Assembly: GCF_003841465.1 (NCBI RefSeq)
Contig: NZ_REFZ01000001.1
Span: forward strand, 496,001 to 560,000
From: Natrarchaeobius oligotrophus
GTDB lineage: Archaea; Halobacteriota; Halobacteria; Halobacteriales; Natrialbaceae
Direction of reading: 5' to 3'
DNA length: 64,000 nucleotides
This document shows, piece by piece, positions 34,994-45,900 of this stretch. A model generated the notes under the pieces. It was given only the letters and a program-made list of their open reading frames with translations. It searched no databases and was not told the origin of the DNA. Numbering within the stretch: the stretch's first letter is position 1; the number at the start of each line of letters is the position of its first letter. The position numbers were made by a program, and so were the translations under genes.

Positions 34994-36697
34994 TCACTCG
35001 AGAACGGACTGAAGTCGCTGGCTCAACTGCTCCGGAGTTTTGGCCGGGTCCGAGCGCCGGTCGCCGCGCTCGATCAGGGCCGTTCCCGGCTCGACGTCGT
35101 CGATCGCCTCGGGTACGACGACCTTCTCGTGATCCGCGATCCGTAGCGCGCCGCGGTGGAGATCCGACCCCGGCTCGTCGCCGACGCGAACCACGAGCGG
35201 TCCCCCGAGCAGTCTGGCGGTCGCCGTCGCGTACCGCGCGACCTGAACGCCGAGACGGTCGCTCGCTCCGGCGAAGTCCGCGAGCGTCTCGCGCGCGACG
35301 ATTCGATAACGGTCGGTTCCCGTGAGCGCCGCCAGATCGATCAGCGCGTCCGCGAACGCGACGTTCGAGTCCAGCGGTCGCAGGGGGCGCTCGAGGAGGC
35401 CAACGCCGCGTTCCGGTCCGTCGACGAACGAGTCGCCGTCTCGAAGGCGCTCGATCGTCGCGTCGGCGACCGAAGTCGCGTCCGCGAGCGGTTCGCGCCC
35501 GAGCGTGCTCGCGGCGGCGGTCAGGGCGGCGAGAACCCGCGCCTGGTTCGCGAGCAGACAGGGCGGCTCCGACGAATCCGAGCCGTCGGCGTCGGCATCT
35601 CTGCGATCGTCCCCGTTCGACGAGCCGACGTCGCCCTCGAGCGTTCCGTCGTGTGCGTGGGCAACCACTCCACCTTCGAGGAGGTCGGTGCGCAGCGTCT
35701 CGAGCGCGCGTTCGGCGTACCGACGGGCGCGTTCGTCGTCGGTGTAGGCGTAGTAGGTACACAGCCCCTCGATCGCGAGCGCGTTCGGCCCGGCGAGGAC
35801 GACGTCGTCGACCGGCGGCTGCGCGGCGGCCGCCCGGTCGGTCGCGTCGAGGCCGTGGGCCGCGTCCTCCCCCGGTGCCTGGCTGTTCGCGAACGCGTCG
35901 ACTTCGTCGTTCCAGAGCGTCGTCGTCAGGTACTCGATCGTCCGCTCGGCGGGTTCGCGGTACGCGTCGCGACCGGTGTGGAGGTAGGCGTTCGCGAACG
36001 CCCGCACGAGCGCCGCGTTCGAGTCGAGCAGCTTCTCGTGCTGGAGTCCGGCCCAGTCGCGCTCGGTCGCAAAGCGATAGAAGCCGCCGTCGTACTCGTC
36101 CAGCAGGTTCGCGCCGACGGCGTCGAACGACCGCAGTGCCATCTCTCGATCCCGCTTGAGCGCGAACTCGAGCGCGTCTGGAAGCGGGAACTTCGGACTC
36201 CCGCCCCAGCCACCGGCGACCTCGTCGTACGTCTCGGTCAGCTGTCCCAGCATCGCCGCCTCGACGTCGGCCGTCAGCTCGCCGGCGGGCGGATCGTCCT
36301 CCCGAAGCGATCGGGGAACCCTGGCTGCGCCGGGTCCCTTCGTCTGCCACATGGTCCGCACGCTGTCGAGCACCTGGCGCATGCCGTCAGGACCGAGATA
36401 GCCCGCTCCGGTGAGAACGCGCCCGTTCGGCGCGAGAAAGACCGTCGACGGAAATCCGCCCATGTTGTACCGGTCGCGAACGCGAGGGTGGCGGTCGACG
36501 TCGACGCGCACCGGAACGAAGCTGTCGTTGACGTTCGCCGCGATCCGCGGCTCCGCGTAGGTTTCGTCGTCCATCGCGTGACAGTGTTCACACCACGTCG
36601 CCGTGAGCGAGAGCAAGACGGGAACGTCGGCCACCGACGCCTCGTCGAAGGCGTCCTGACCCCACTCGCGCCACTCGACGCGCGTTCGATCGGTCAT
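34994..36697 (-). CDS. DUF255 thioredoxin-fold protein (YyaL/SPATA20-like)
   Basis: The 567-residue protein has an N-terminal thioredoxin-like domain with the redox motif TATWCEHCHAMDDETY (CxxC at about residues 36-39), and SFVPVRVDVDRHPRVRDRYN. A long alpha-toroid resembling N-acylglucosamine epimerases follows (from about 120: GGWGGSPKFPLPDALEF, YDGGFYRFATERDWAGLQHEKLLDSNA). The domain order matches the YyaL/SPATA20 family, whose reaction is unsettled. It is shorter than many homologues (about 650-700), mainly in the C-terminal half. It is divergent from fxsA. Confidence 0.9.
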   Translation of the reverse strand: MTDRTRVEWREWGQDAFDEASVADVPVLLSLTATWCEHCHAMDDETYAEPRIAANVNDSFVPVRVDVDRHPRVRDRYNMGGFPSTVFLAPNGRVLTGAGYLGPDGMRQVLDSVRTMWQTKGPGAARVPRSLREDDPPAGELTADVEAAMLGQLTETYDEVAGGWGGSPKFPLPDALEFALKRDREMALRSFDAVGANLLDEYDGGFYRFATERDWAGLQHEKLLDSNAALVRAFANAYLHTGRDAYREPAERTIEYLTTTLWNDEVDAFANSQAPGEDAAHGLDATDRAAAAQPPVDDVVLAGPNALAIEGLCTYYAYTDDERARRYAERALETLRTDLLEGGVVAHAHDGTLEGDVGSSNGDDRRDADADGSDSSEPPCLLANQARVLAALTAAASTLGREPLADATSVADATIERLRDGDSFVDGPERGVGLLERPLRPLDSNVAFADALIDLAALTGTDRYRIVARETLADFAGASDRLGVQVARYATATARLLGGPLVVRVGDEPGSDLHRGALRIADHEKVVVPEAIDDVEPGTALIERGDRRSDPAKTPEQLSQRLQSVLE

Positions 36698-36799
36698 AGT
36701 CGGATCGTGGTGAGTGGGGAGCGTAAGCCCTTCGCTCGCGGCCGTCGGCTCGAGCGACGAGAGTAAAGGGTTTTCACCATCGGTCGGCTATATCCTGCC

Positions 36800-37411
36800 A
36801 TGCTCCGGTGGATCTTCGCGCTGTTGCTCATCCCGTTTCTCGACGCGGTGATCCTCGCGATCGTCGTGAGCCAGACCGACGTGATCGGCTGGGTCGGGAT
36901 GGTCTTGCTCGTCGTGCTGACCGGACTGGTCGGCATGTTGCTCGTCCGCGCCGAGGGGAGACGAACGCTCAGGAAGATACAGCGATCGCTCGCGGAGGGG
37001 ACGCCGCCGACGAACCAGCTCGTCGACGGCGCGCTTTTGATCGCCGCCGGAGCGTTCCTGCTCACGCCCGGGCTGGTCACCGACGTCATCGGTTTTCTGC
37101 TCGTGGTTCCGCTCACCCGAATTCCCATCCGCGCCGGCCTCAAACGCTACGTGATCGTCCCCTACGCGGACAAAAAGACAAACGGGCTCGCGAGCGGTGT
37201 CGTCTGGACCTACGGCTTCCCCGACGAGGGACAGCCGGCCGGGACGTCCGCTGGTTCCGGATCGAGCAGCGGAGAGACGTACGATCTCGGCGACGACGCC
37301 TACACCGTCGACGGCGACAGCGACTCCTACACGATCGATTTCGGTACCGACGGCGACTCGAGTCGGTCGGGAGATTCCGACGAAACCGACGACGATCGGT
37401 TCGCTCGGTAG
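36800..37411 (+). CDS. fxsA: FxsA family membrane protein
   Basis: The 203-residue protein shows FxsA features: two opening helices (MLRWIFALLLIPFLDAVIL, VGMVLLVVLTGLVGMLLVR), then LVDGALLIAAGAFLLTPGLVTDVIGF as a third membrane stretch and IPIRAGLKRY. A Gly/Ser/Asp-rich, acidic cytoplasmic tail covers about residues 145-203. In bacteria FxsA affects sensitivity to phage exclusion, but its molecular role is unclear. It starts about 30 bases after a short TATA-like stretch and lies upstream of tRNA-Ile. Confidence 0.88.
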   Translation: MLRWIFALLLIPFLDAVILAIVVSQTDVIGWVGMVLLVVLTGLVGMLLVRAEGRRTLRKIQRSLAEGTPPTNQLVDGALLIAAGAFLLTPGLVTDVIGFLLVVPLTRIPIRAGLKRYVIVPYADKKTNGLASGVVWTYGFPDEGQPAGTSAGSGSSSGETYDLGDDAYTVDGDSDSYTIDFGTDGDSSRSGDSDETDDDRFAR

Positions 37412-37478
37412 CGGTTCGCACGCCATCGTCGGAAAGAAACGCTTAAACCTACCACCCGGCAACTGGAGGATGCGAAGC

Positions 37479-37552
37479 GGGCCGATAGCTCAATCAGGTT
37501 GAGCGCCACTCTGATAAGGTGGAGGCTCTCGGTTCAAATCCGAGTCGGCCCA
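37479..37552 (+). tRNA. tRNA-Ile (anticodon GAT)
   Basis: A 74-base cloverleaf. The acceptor arms GGGCCGA (37479-37485) and TCGGCCC (37545-37551) pair fully, with discriminator A at 37552. The D arm contains GCTC/GAGC. The anticodon stem CCACT/GGTGG encloses loop CTGATAA, with GAT at 37513-37515. The T arm is CTCGG TTCAAAT CCGAG. No intron and no encoded CCA are present. A TTAAACC element about 35 bases upstream may be its promoter. No integrase is adjacent. Confidence 0.97.
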
Positions 37553-37725
37553 TACTTCTGGGGGAGCAAACTCGCGAGCCCCGAATGTGGAATCCGATCG
37601 AATTTGAACGACGGGAGACGCACGATCACGAGCGAAGCGGATGAGACCGTCTTCGGTGGCTCAGATCCGGGTCGGGCGGCTCTTGCGATTCGTAGGCGGC
37701 CGACACCGCTTGCAAGACGACTTCG

Positions 37726-38868
37726 TCAGTCGGAAACGGCGTCCGCGCGGACGAGCGTGACTCTCGTTCGCGTTCCGTTCGGGTAGTTGCCTTCGACCTT
37801 GAGGGTGGCGTCGAACGACTCGAGCAGGATCGTCACCAGGTACAGTTCGACGCCCATCCCCGACCGGCCGTCGAAGCAGGCGCTCGGTTGGACGAGCGAT
37901 CGCTTCTGGGCGTCGGGGACGTCGACGCCGTCGTCCGCGATTTCGACGATCACGTCTTCGGCAGTCGCATCGACGACCACCACGTGCGGCGTTGATCGGT
38001 CGGAGTGGTCGACGGCGTTCGCGAGGAGGTGTTCGAACACCAGCCCGAGCATGGGAGAGGCGTGTACGATCACCGGACCCTCCACGTCGTCGCGTCGATC
38101 GACGGCGATCTCGACGTCGCGTTCGCGGCGGAGTTCCCTCACTTTCGCGTCGAGGACGGCGTACAGGTCGACGGGCTCTCGTTCGACGTCGGAAGCCGAG
38201 ATGACGTCGATCACCGCTGCCGCCGTGTCGGTGAGATCGACGGCGTGCTGGGCCGCGTCCAGGAGCATCTCGACAGCGCGTTCGTCGTGTGGATCGACGC
38301 GACCTCGAAGCTGATCGGCCAACCCGACGATCATGCTCACGTCGTTTCTGATGTCCTGTCTGACGATGCGGTTCAACAGCGCGAGTCGATGATTGCGATC
38401 GACGAGTGTGCGCTGGTTTCGCGACCGCTCGAGAGCGTATCGGAGCGTGCGCAAAATCGTCTCGCCGGTGACCGTCCCTTTAGAGAGGTAATCCTGCGCG
38501 CCGCGTTGAATAGCGTCCACACCGGTGTCCGTCTCGTTTTGGCCGGTCAACACGACGATCGGAACGTCCGGTGCGTGCTCGACGAGGCGTTCGACCGTCT
38601 CGAGTCCGCGGCTGTCCGGGAGCATGAGATCGAGGAGAATGACGTCCGGCGGAGCCGTCTCCACCCGCTCGAGTGCGGCGACGAGCCGGTCGACGTGATG
38701 GATCTCTCGGATCTCGATGGGCTCCGAAGTTCCCTCTCGGGCGAGATCGGACTGTCGTTCGCGTATCAGTCGCTCGACGAACCGCGCGTCGTCGTGGTGA
38801 TCCTCGACGAGCAGTAGTTCGACGTCGGTCTCGACGACAGGCCTTCCACTTTCGCCTCGTGTCGGCAC
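37726..38868 (-). CDS. Receiver-histidine kinase hybrid
   Basis: The 380-residue cytoplasmic signalling protein has an N-terminal receiver domain (about residues 15-140, LLLVEDHHDDARF, phospho-acceptor in VILLDLMLPDSRG, Lys in YLSKGTVTG), joined to a kinase half. The kinase region starts about residue 160 with a degenerate H-box region (LLNRIVRQDIRNDVSMI, no clear His). The ATPase domain has HLLANAVDHSD (N box) and VEIADDGVDVPD (G1). The missing H-box His suggests altered or lost autophosphorylation. It faces the HxlR-REC-HalX gene across a divergent promoter region, so the pair may act together. Confidence 0.85.
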   Translation of the reverse strand: MPTRGESGRPVVETDVELLLVEDHHDDARFVERLIRERQSDLAREGTSEPIEIREIHHVDRLVAALERVETAPPDVILLDLMLPDSRGLETVERLVEHAPDVPIVVLTGQNETDTGVDAIQRGAQDYLSKGTVTGETILRTLRYALERSRNQRTLVDRNHRLALLNRIVRQDIRNDVSMIVGLADQLRGRVDPHDERAVEMLLDAAQHAVDLTDTAAAVIDVISASDVEREPVDLYAVLDAKVRELRRERDVEIAVDRRDDVEGPVIVHASPMLGLVFEHLLANAVDHSDRSTPHVVVVDATAEDVIVEIADDGVDVPDAQKRSLVQPSACFDGRSGMGVELYLVTILLESFDATLKVEGNYPNGTRTRVTLVRADAVSD

Positions 38869-39020
38869 GTGGTGGACGACGAGCTCAGTTCGTGTAACCG
38901 ATTCGGTTTCGTTCGACGCGAAGTACTGATCGATCTCCCGCCGACCGCGGTCGTGACGTGAACGGGGACAACGGTCGGTGTTACCGACGCGCCGTCAATA
39001 GTTATGTGAATTCACCGAAA

Positions 39021-39839
39021 ATGATCGCCATGATCCGCCACGACGACGCCCTCTCGCCGGACGACCACGTTGCGCTCGACGTTCTCTCGTTGCTCTCGAA
39101 GAAGTGGCACCCCGTCGTTATCGTCGTCCTCACCCGCCACGGTCCGATGGGCTTCAACGACCTTCTGGAGGCGATTCCCGACGTCTCCGGAAAGGTGCTC
39201 ACGGATTCACTCGAGGCGCTCTCCGACGCTGGACTCGTCGAACGGCACGTCGTCAGCGAGTCACCGCTTCGAGTGGAGTACGAACTGACGAACGCTGGAG
39301 ACGACATGCGACCGATCTTCACGTCGCTCACGACGTGGGGGAGGCGACACCTCGGATCGGCGACGCCAACGGTCTTGGTCGCGGACGCAGACCGGCGACT
39401 CACCGAGCTGTACGGCGACTGGATAGCCGACCGGTACGCCGTCTTGCGTGCGCACGACGGTGACGAACTCGAGACGCACCTCGCGGGCGACGTCGACGTC
39501 GTCCTCTTGGACGATGGGGTCCCCGGCGTCGACACCGGTGCAATCCTCGAGGCGGTGGGGGAAACGGCCCGGACGATCCTCCTCGTCGGCGACCGTCCCG
39601 GCGTGGACCTGCTCGAGCTGGGCTGCGATGACGTCCTCCGGAAACCGATCGTCCGCGAGACGGTCCTCGAGACGATCGACGGCCAGCTTGATCGACGGGG
39701 TGGGACCGCCGATCAGCGCGAACGCGCGGCCCTGGCTGCAAAACTCTCGTTTCTCGAGACGATTTACCCGCCCGAGCGCCTGGCAAGGGCCGACGCCTAT
39801 CTCCGGGCGGAGGATCGACTCACCGAGCTCGAGGGGTAG
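39021..39839 (+). CDS. HxlR winged-helix/receiver/HalX fusion regulator
   Basis: The protein has 272 residues from ATG 39021, placed about 25 bases after a TATA-like AATAGTTATG. The N-terminal HxlR domain (about residues 10-100) reads LDVLSLLSKKWHPVVIVVL, PMGFNDLLEAIPDVSGKVL and GLVERHVVSESPLRVEYEL. A receiver-like domain follows (about 118-230, VLVADADRRLTELYGDW; acceptor Asp in VVLLDDGVPGVD; Lys in DDVLRKPIV). It ends in a HalX helix pair (about 235-270, ALAAKLSFLETIYPPERLA). One of the acidic pair is Ala (VADAD), so phosphorylation may be weakened. The order winged helix-REC-HalX is unusual. Confidence 0.85.
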   Translation: MIAMIRHDDALSPDDHVALDVLSLLSKKWHPVVIVVLTRHGPMGFNDLLEAIPDVSGKVLTDSLEALSDAGLVERHVVSESPLRVEYELTNAGDDMRPIFTSLTTWGRRHLGSATPTVLVADADRRLTELYGDWIADRYAVLRAHDGDELETHLAGDVDVVLLDDGVPGVDTGAILEAVGETARTILLVGDRPGVDLLELGCDDVLRKPIVRETVLETIDGQLDRRGGTADQRERAALAAKLSFLETIYPPERLARADAYLRAEDRLTELEG

Positions 39840-39914
39840 GTTACCCCGCAGTTACCTGCCCAGTGACCGTTCGGTTAGCGCGACTTTATCGACGCCAACT
39901 GTATTTAGCGGATT

Positions 39915-42900
39915 ATGTATACGCGGGGCCAAAACGTACAAGTACGAATACAGCTCTTTGCAGTCCTTTTTTCGCTCCTGCTGGTCGGATCAGTGCTGAT
40001 CCCGTTCGCTGCGGTGGGACAAGCCACAGGGGAAATAACCGACGAACCCGAGTCTCCGATACTCGAGATCGGAACCTTCGAAGAGCAGTTCCCGGATGGA
40101 GAGGTCGGCCACGAGTACGGCCAAATTACAGTCACGGTCGAAGAGGTGGCCGGCGTCGAAACCGACGGTCTCGAGGTCCAGTTGACGCTGGTGGTGTACG
40201 CGCTCGGGGACGGAGCGGTGCTTTTCGACGAGACGATCGACGACAGAGAGCTTCAGGGAGAGTCGGACACCTTCGCCTTCGACGTTGGCTCGCTCGACGT
40301 ACCCGGTAGTTACGAGGCGTACGTAACGGTTCGCGACGACACGGACGACGACACGGACGACGTCTATCGCTCGGTCACGTTCGAGGTCGAAGCCGACGTC
40401 GAGGCGCAACCATCGGGAACGATCGAACTCGAGGATCCGATCGTCGAGGATCAGACGGAGTTTACGGTCGCCTACGCGTTCGAGAACACCACCGACGAAA
40501 ACGCGACGATTCTCGCCGGCAGGGAGGACGCACAGCTCGAGGACGTCGTGGTCGCGACCGTCGAAACGGGCGGATCACTCGCGATCGACGTCGAAGACGT
40601 GGGCGGAATAAGCGCGAACGACGAGATCGTGGCTATGATCTGGGACTCGAATCCGCTGGAAGGCGACGGAAGTGTGCGGTCGTCCGTCGATGGAACCGCG
40701 GAATCCGAGTACGAAGAGCCACGCGTCGAGTTTGAACCGCTCGATACGGATACCGTCACGGTAAGCGCACGTGACGGGACGAATCTGAACGTCACCGAGG
40801 TGACTCTCGATCGCAACGAGGTCCAAACCGGTGAGAGCGTAACGGTGACAGCCGTGGTCGAAACGGGCGAGGTCGGTCACCACGTCGTTGGCCTCGAGGT
40901 CGACGGTGACGTCGTGGACACGGAGACGGTCGGAAGCGACGACGTGCCAGAGGTGGAGACGGAAGTCGAGTTCACGCACGCGTTCGAAAAAGCGGGAACG
41001 TTCGCGGTGTCTATCGACGGCGTCGACGCCGGAACCGTCACCGTTCTCGAGAGCGCCGACGTCACGATCTTCGGAGCCAGCGTGAACCAGTCCCGACTGC
41101 TGGTCGACGAGCCGGCCGCGATTAGCGCCAACCTGTACAACAGCGGCGACGTCAGCGGCGACGTAACGGTCGAGTTGCGCATCGAGGGCGAACGCGTCGG
41201 TGACGTCCCCCTCGAGAACGAGACGATCGCGGCCGATCCTGGAATCAGCCGCGATGCAGTGGCGTTCGAGTGGACGCCGACCGCATCCCAGCTCCCCGAG
41301 GGGGAAAACAGCGACAACGTCACGATCAGGCTCAACGATCTGATCGTCGAGACGTTGCCGCTCGAGAACCAGTACTCCGACGTCCAGGTGATCGCCGCCT
41401 CGGCTTCGAAAGTCGAGGTCGTCCAGGGCGAGTCGTTCCACGTCGTCGGCAGCATCTATCAGGCTGGCACCATCGACGGTCCCGAAGACGTCTCGCTCAA
41501 CGCGACTCACCAGGACGGCGGTGAGACGCACCGGCTCAACGTCTCGGAAGACGTCGGGCTCGCGCCCGGCTTCTACCACCTCGGCGCGATCAACCTCTCG
41601 GCGAGCTTCGACGAGGAACTCGGGCCGGGCACCTACGATCTCGAGCTCGGCGATCGATCCGCCGGCGAGATCGAGGTGATCGAAGCCTACTCGGACGTTC
41701 AGGTGATCGCCGCCTCCGCATCGCAAGACGAGATCGTCCAGGGCGAGACGTTCCACGTCGTCGGCAGCATCTACCAGGCTGGCACCATCGACGGTCCCGA
41801 AGACGTCTCGCTCAACGCGACTCACCAGGACGGCGGTGAGACGCACCGGCTCAACGTCTCGGAAGACGTCGAGCTCGCACCCGGCTTCTACTACCTCGGC
41901 GCGATCAACCTCTCGGCGAGCTTCGACGAGAAACTCGAGTCGGGAACCTACGATCTCGAGCTCGGCGATCGATCCGCCGGCGAGATCGAGGTGATCGAAG
42001 CCTACTCGGACGTTCAGGTGATCGCCGCCTCCGCATCGCAAAGCGAGGTCGTCCAGGGCGAGTCGTTCCACGTCGTCGGCAGCATCTACCAGGCCGGCAC
42101 CGTCGACGGTCCCGAAGACGTCTCGCTCAACGCGACCCACCAGGACGACGGTGAGACGCACCGGCTCAACGTCTCGGAAGGCGTCGAGCTCTCACCCGGC
42201 TTCTACCACCTCGGCGCGATCAACCTCTCGGCGAGCTTCGACGACACCCTCGAGCCCGGCGCGTACGACCTCACCCTCGGCGATCACGACGTCGGCGAGA
42301 TCGAGGTGATCGCCGCCGAGTCGGACATCCAGGTGGTCGCCGCCTCCGCATCGCAAAGCGAGATCGTTCAGGGCGAGCCGTTCCACGTCGTCGGCAGCAT
42401 TTATCAGGCCGGAACCATCGACGGCCCCGAAGACGTCTCGCTCAACGCGACTCACCAGGACGGCGGTGAGACGCACCGGCTCAACGTCTCGGAAGACGTC
42501 GAGCTCGCACCCGGCTTCTACCACCTCGGCGCGATCAACCTCTCGGCGAGCTTCGACGACACCCTCGAGCCCGGCACGTACGATCTCGAGCTCGGCGATC
42601 GAACCGCCGGCGAGATCGAGGTGATCGAGGCCTACTCGGACGTTCAGGTGATCGCCGCCTCCGCATCGCAAAGCGAGGTCGTCCAGGACGAGTCGTTCCA
42701 CGTCGTCGGCAGCATCTTCCAGGCCGGCACCATCGACGGTCCCGAAGACGTCTCGCTCAACGCGACCCACCAGGACGGCGAAGAGGTCGTTCTTACCACG
42801 AGCGACGAGGTCTCGCTGCAACCGGGGTTCTATCACCTCGGTGCGATCAACCTCTCGGCCTCGTTCGATCCCGCCGAAGTCGAATCCGGTGATCCGAAGC

Positions 42901-45900
42901 CTGGTACGTACGACCTCTCGCTCGGCGATCGCGGCGTCGGCGAGATCGAGGTGGTCGAAGCCTACTCGGACGTTCAGGTGATCGCCGGGTCCCTCTCGGA
43001 GATGAACGTCACGCGGGGAGAGTCGATCTACGTGACCGGCAGCATCTATCAGGCCGGGACCGTCGCCGGACCGGAGGACATCGCACTGAACGTCTCACCG
43101 ACCGATAGCGAGGAGGTGCACACGCTCAACGTCTCGACGGGCGTCGAGCTCGAGCCCGGCTTCTACCACCTCGGCGCGGTCAACCTCTCCGCCGAATTCG
43201 ACTCGGATCGGTTCGACGCCGGAACGTACGACGTCACGCTCGGCGACCACGAGATCGGAACGATCGGCGTCGAAGAGTCGCCGTCCGACATTCGGGTGAT
43301 CGCGGCCTCGGTCTCGGAGATCGAGGTGCTCGAAGGCGAGGAGTTGTACGTCACCGGCAGCATCTACCAGAACGGGACGGCCAACGGCGGCGGCTCGTTC
43401 AGCGAGGACATCCCGTTGACCGCGACGCTCGAAAACGGGGACGGCGAGCCGATCGAACTCGGCGTTGCGGAAGACGTCGAGCTCGCACCCGGCTTCTACC
43501 ACCTCGGCGCGATCAACATCTCGTTCGTGATCGACGATCCGGGTACCTACACGCTCACGCTGGGCGATCACGACGTCGGCGAGATCGAGGTGGTCGCCGC
43601 CGAGTCGGACATTCGGGTGATCGCCGCCTCCGCATCGCAAAGCGAGGTCGTCCAGGGCGAGTCGTTCCACGTCGTCGGCAGCATCTACCAGGCCGGCACC
43701 ATCGACGGTCCCGAAGACGTCTCGCTCGACGCGACCCGACAGGGGACTAACGAGACCGTCACGCTCAACGTCTCGGAAGACGTCGAACTCGCACCCGGCT
43801 TCTACCACCTCGGCGCGATCAACCTCTCGGCGAGCTTCGACGAGGAACTCGGGCCGGGCACCTACGATCTCGAGCTCGGCGATCGATCCGCCGGCGAGAT
43901 CGAGGTGATCGAAGCCTACTCGGACGTTCAGGTGATCGCCGCCTCCGCATCGCAAGACGAGGTCGTCCAGGGCGAGTCGTTCCACGTCGTCGGCAGCATC
44001 TACCAGGCCGGGACTATCGACGGACCCGAGGACGTCGCGTTGACCGCGACGCTCGAAAACGGGGACGGCGAGCCGATCGAACTCGGCGTTGCGGAAGACG
44101 TCGAGCTCGCACCCGGCTTCTACCACCTCGGCGCGATCAACATCTCGTTCGCGATCGACGATCCGGGTACCTACACGCTCACGCTGGGCGATCACGACGT
44201 CGGCGAGATCGAGGTGGTCGCCGCCGAGTCGGACATTCGGGTGATCGCCGCCTCCGCATCGCAAAGCGAGGTCGTCCAGGGCGAGTCGTTCCACGTCGTC
44301 GGCAGCATCTACCAGGCTGGAACCGTCGACGGTCCCGAAGACGTCTCGCTCAACGCGACCCACCAGGACGGCGGTGAGACGCACCGGCTCAACGTCTCGG
44401 AAGGCGTCGAGCTCTCACCCGGATTCTACCACCTCGGCGCGATCAACCTCTCGGCGAGCTTCGACGACATCCTCGAGCCCGGCACGTACGACCTCATCCT
44501 CGGCGATCGCGACGCCGGCGAGATCGAGGTGGTCGCCGCGGAATCGGACATTCGGGTGATCGCCGCCTCCGTATCGCAAGACGAGGTCGTCGAAGGCGAG
44601 CCCTTCCACGTCGTCGGCAGCATCTATCAGGCCGGGACTATCGACGGACCCGAGGACGTCGCGTTGACCGCGACCCGACAGGGGTCCGACGAGACCGTCA
44701 CGCTCAACGCGAGCGAGGACCGTACGCTGCGTCCGAACGTCTACCACCTCGGCGCGATCAACCTCTCTGCGACGTTCGAGACGGGTCAGGCTGGTTCGTA
44801 CGACCTCTTTCTCGGAGAGACGCCCGCCGGAACGCTCACCGTTGGCGAACCGAGCGTCGAGATCACCGCCGTCGACGTCCGGGGACGCTCGAGCGGTCTC
44901 GATTCCGGCCTGGAATACGCGAACGAAACCGCCGCCGTCGAGGTGGCGGTCGAGTCCGACCTCCCGGTGCAGGACGTGAGCGTGTTCGTCGACTCCCTCG
45001 AGACGAACTATCTCGTCGAGGTCGATGCGGGCCGCGAGGCCGGGGACGCGTGGTCGGCGTCGGTCCCGCTCGAGGAGCTGCCCGACGACGGCGCGTACGC
45101 CATCTCCGCACTCGCTCTCGACGAATCCGATACGGCGGGATCGCTCGAGGCGGACCGAACGCTCGTGATCGACCGCGAGGAGCCGTCGCTGGCGGTCAGC
45201 ATCGAGGACGTCACCGGTGACGACGCGACGGTCGTCGTCGAAAGCGACGAGCCACTCGCCGGCGTTCCCGAGGTGAAAGCGACGTTTACGGGCGACGGCG
45301 GTTCGTCCGAGTCCGCAGCGGTGACGATGGATCCCGCCGGAGCGGGTGCGACGACGTACACCGGAACGATCGAGTTCGACGAGTCGGGGAACTACAGCGT
45401 CACGGCCACCGCCACGGATCTGGCCGGGAACGTCGGTGAGGACGACGCGTCGGCGGTCGTCTACACCGGATTCTCGCTCGCGGACGAGACGATCACGATC
45501 GAGGAAACCGGAACGACGATCGACTTCCACGTCGCCGACCAGGCGGTGACGTCCGACGATCTGTTCCTCGCGTTCTCCGAGAGCGCGGTCAACGCGAATC
45601 TGGACAGCGGGGAACTCGGCGTCGGGTTCCTGTCGGCGGAACTCGACGATCTCGTCGACTCGTGGTTCGAGGACGGAACGGTCGAGGGGGCGACGATCTC
45701 GATGCCGATCGACGAGGGCGAACTCGCCGACGGATACGCGGCGGACGACGTCGGCTTCTACCACTACGACGAGCAGGACGCTAGCTGGGACCCCGTCGAG
45801 TCGACCGTCACGGGTCCGGCCACCGATCCGACGCTCGTCGCCGACGTGTACGGCTTCTCGACGTACGGAGCGATCGTGATCGACGACGAACCGCCGACGA

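Noticed and set aside
40575-44384. Several long repetitive minus-strand frames opposite the surface protein
   Set aside because: Their repetition only mirrors the real tandem repeats on the plus strand; the plus frame has a signal peptide and PGF-CTERM.
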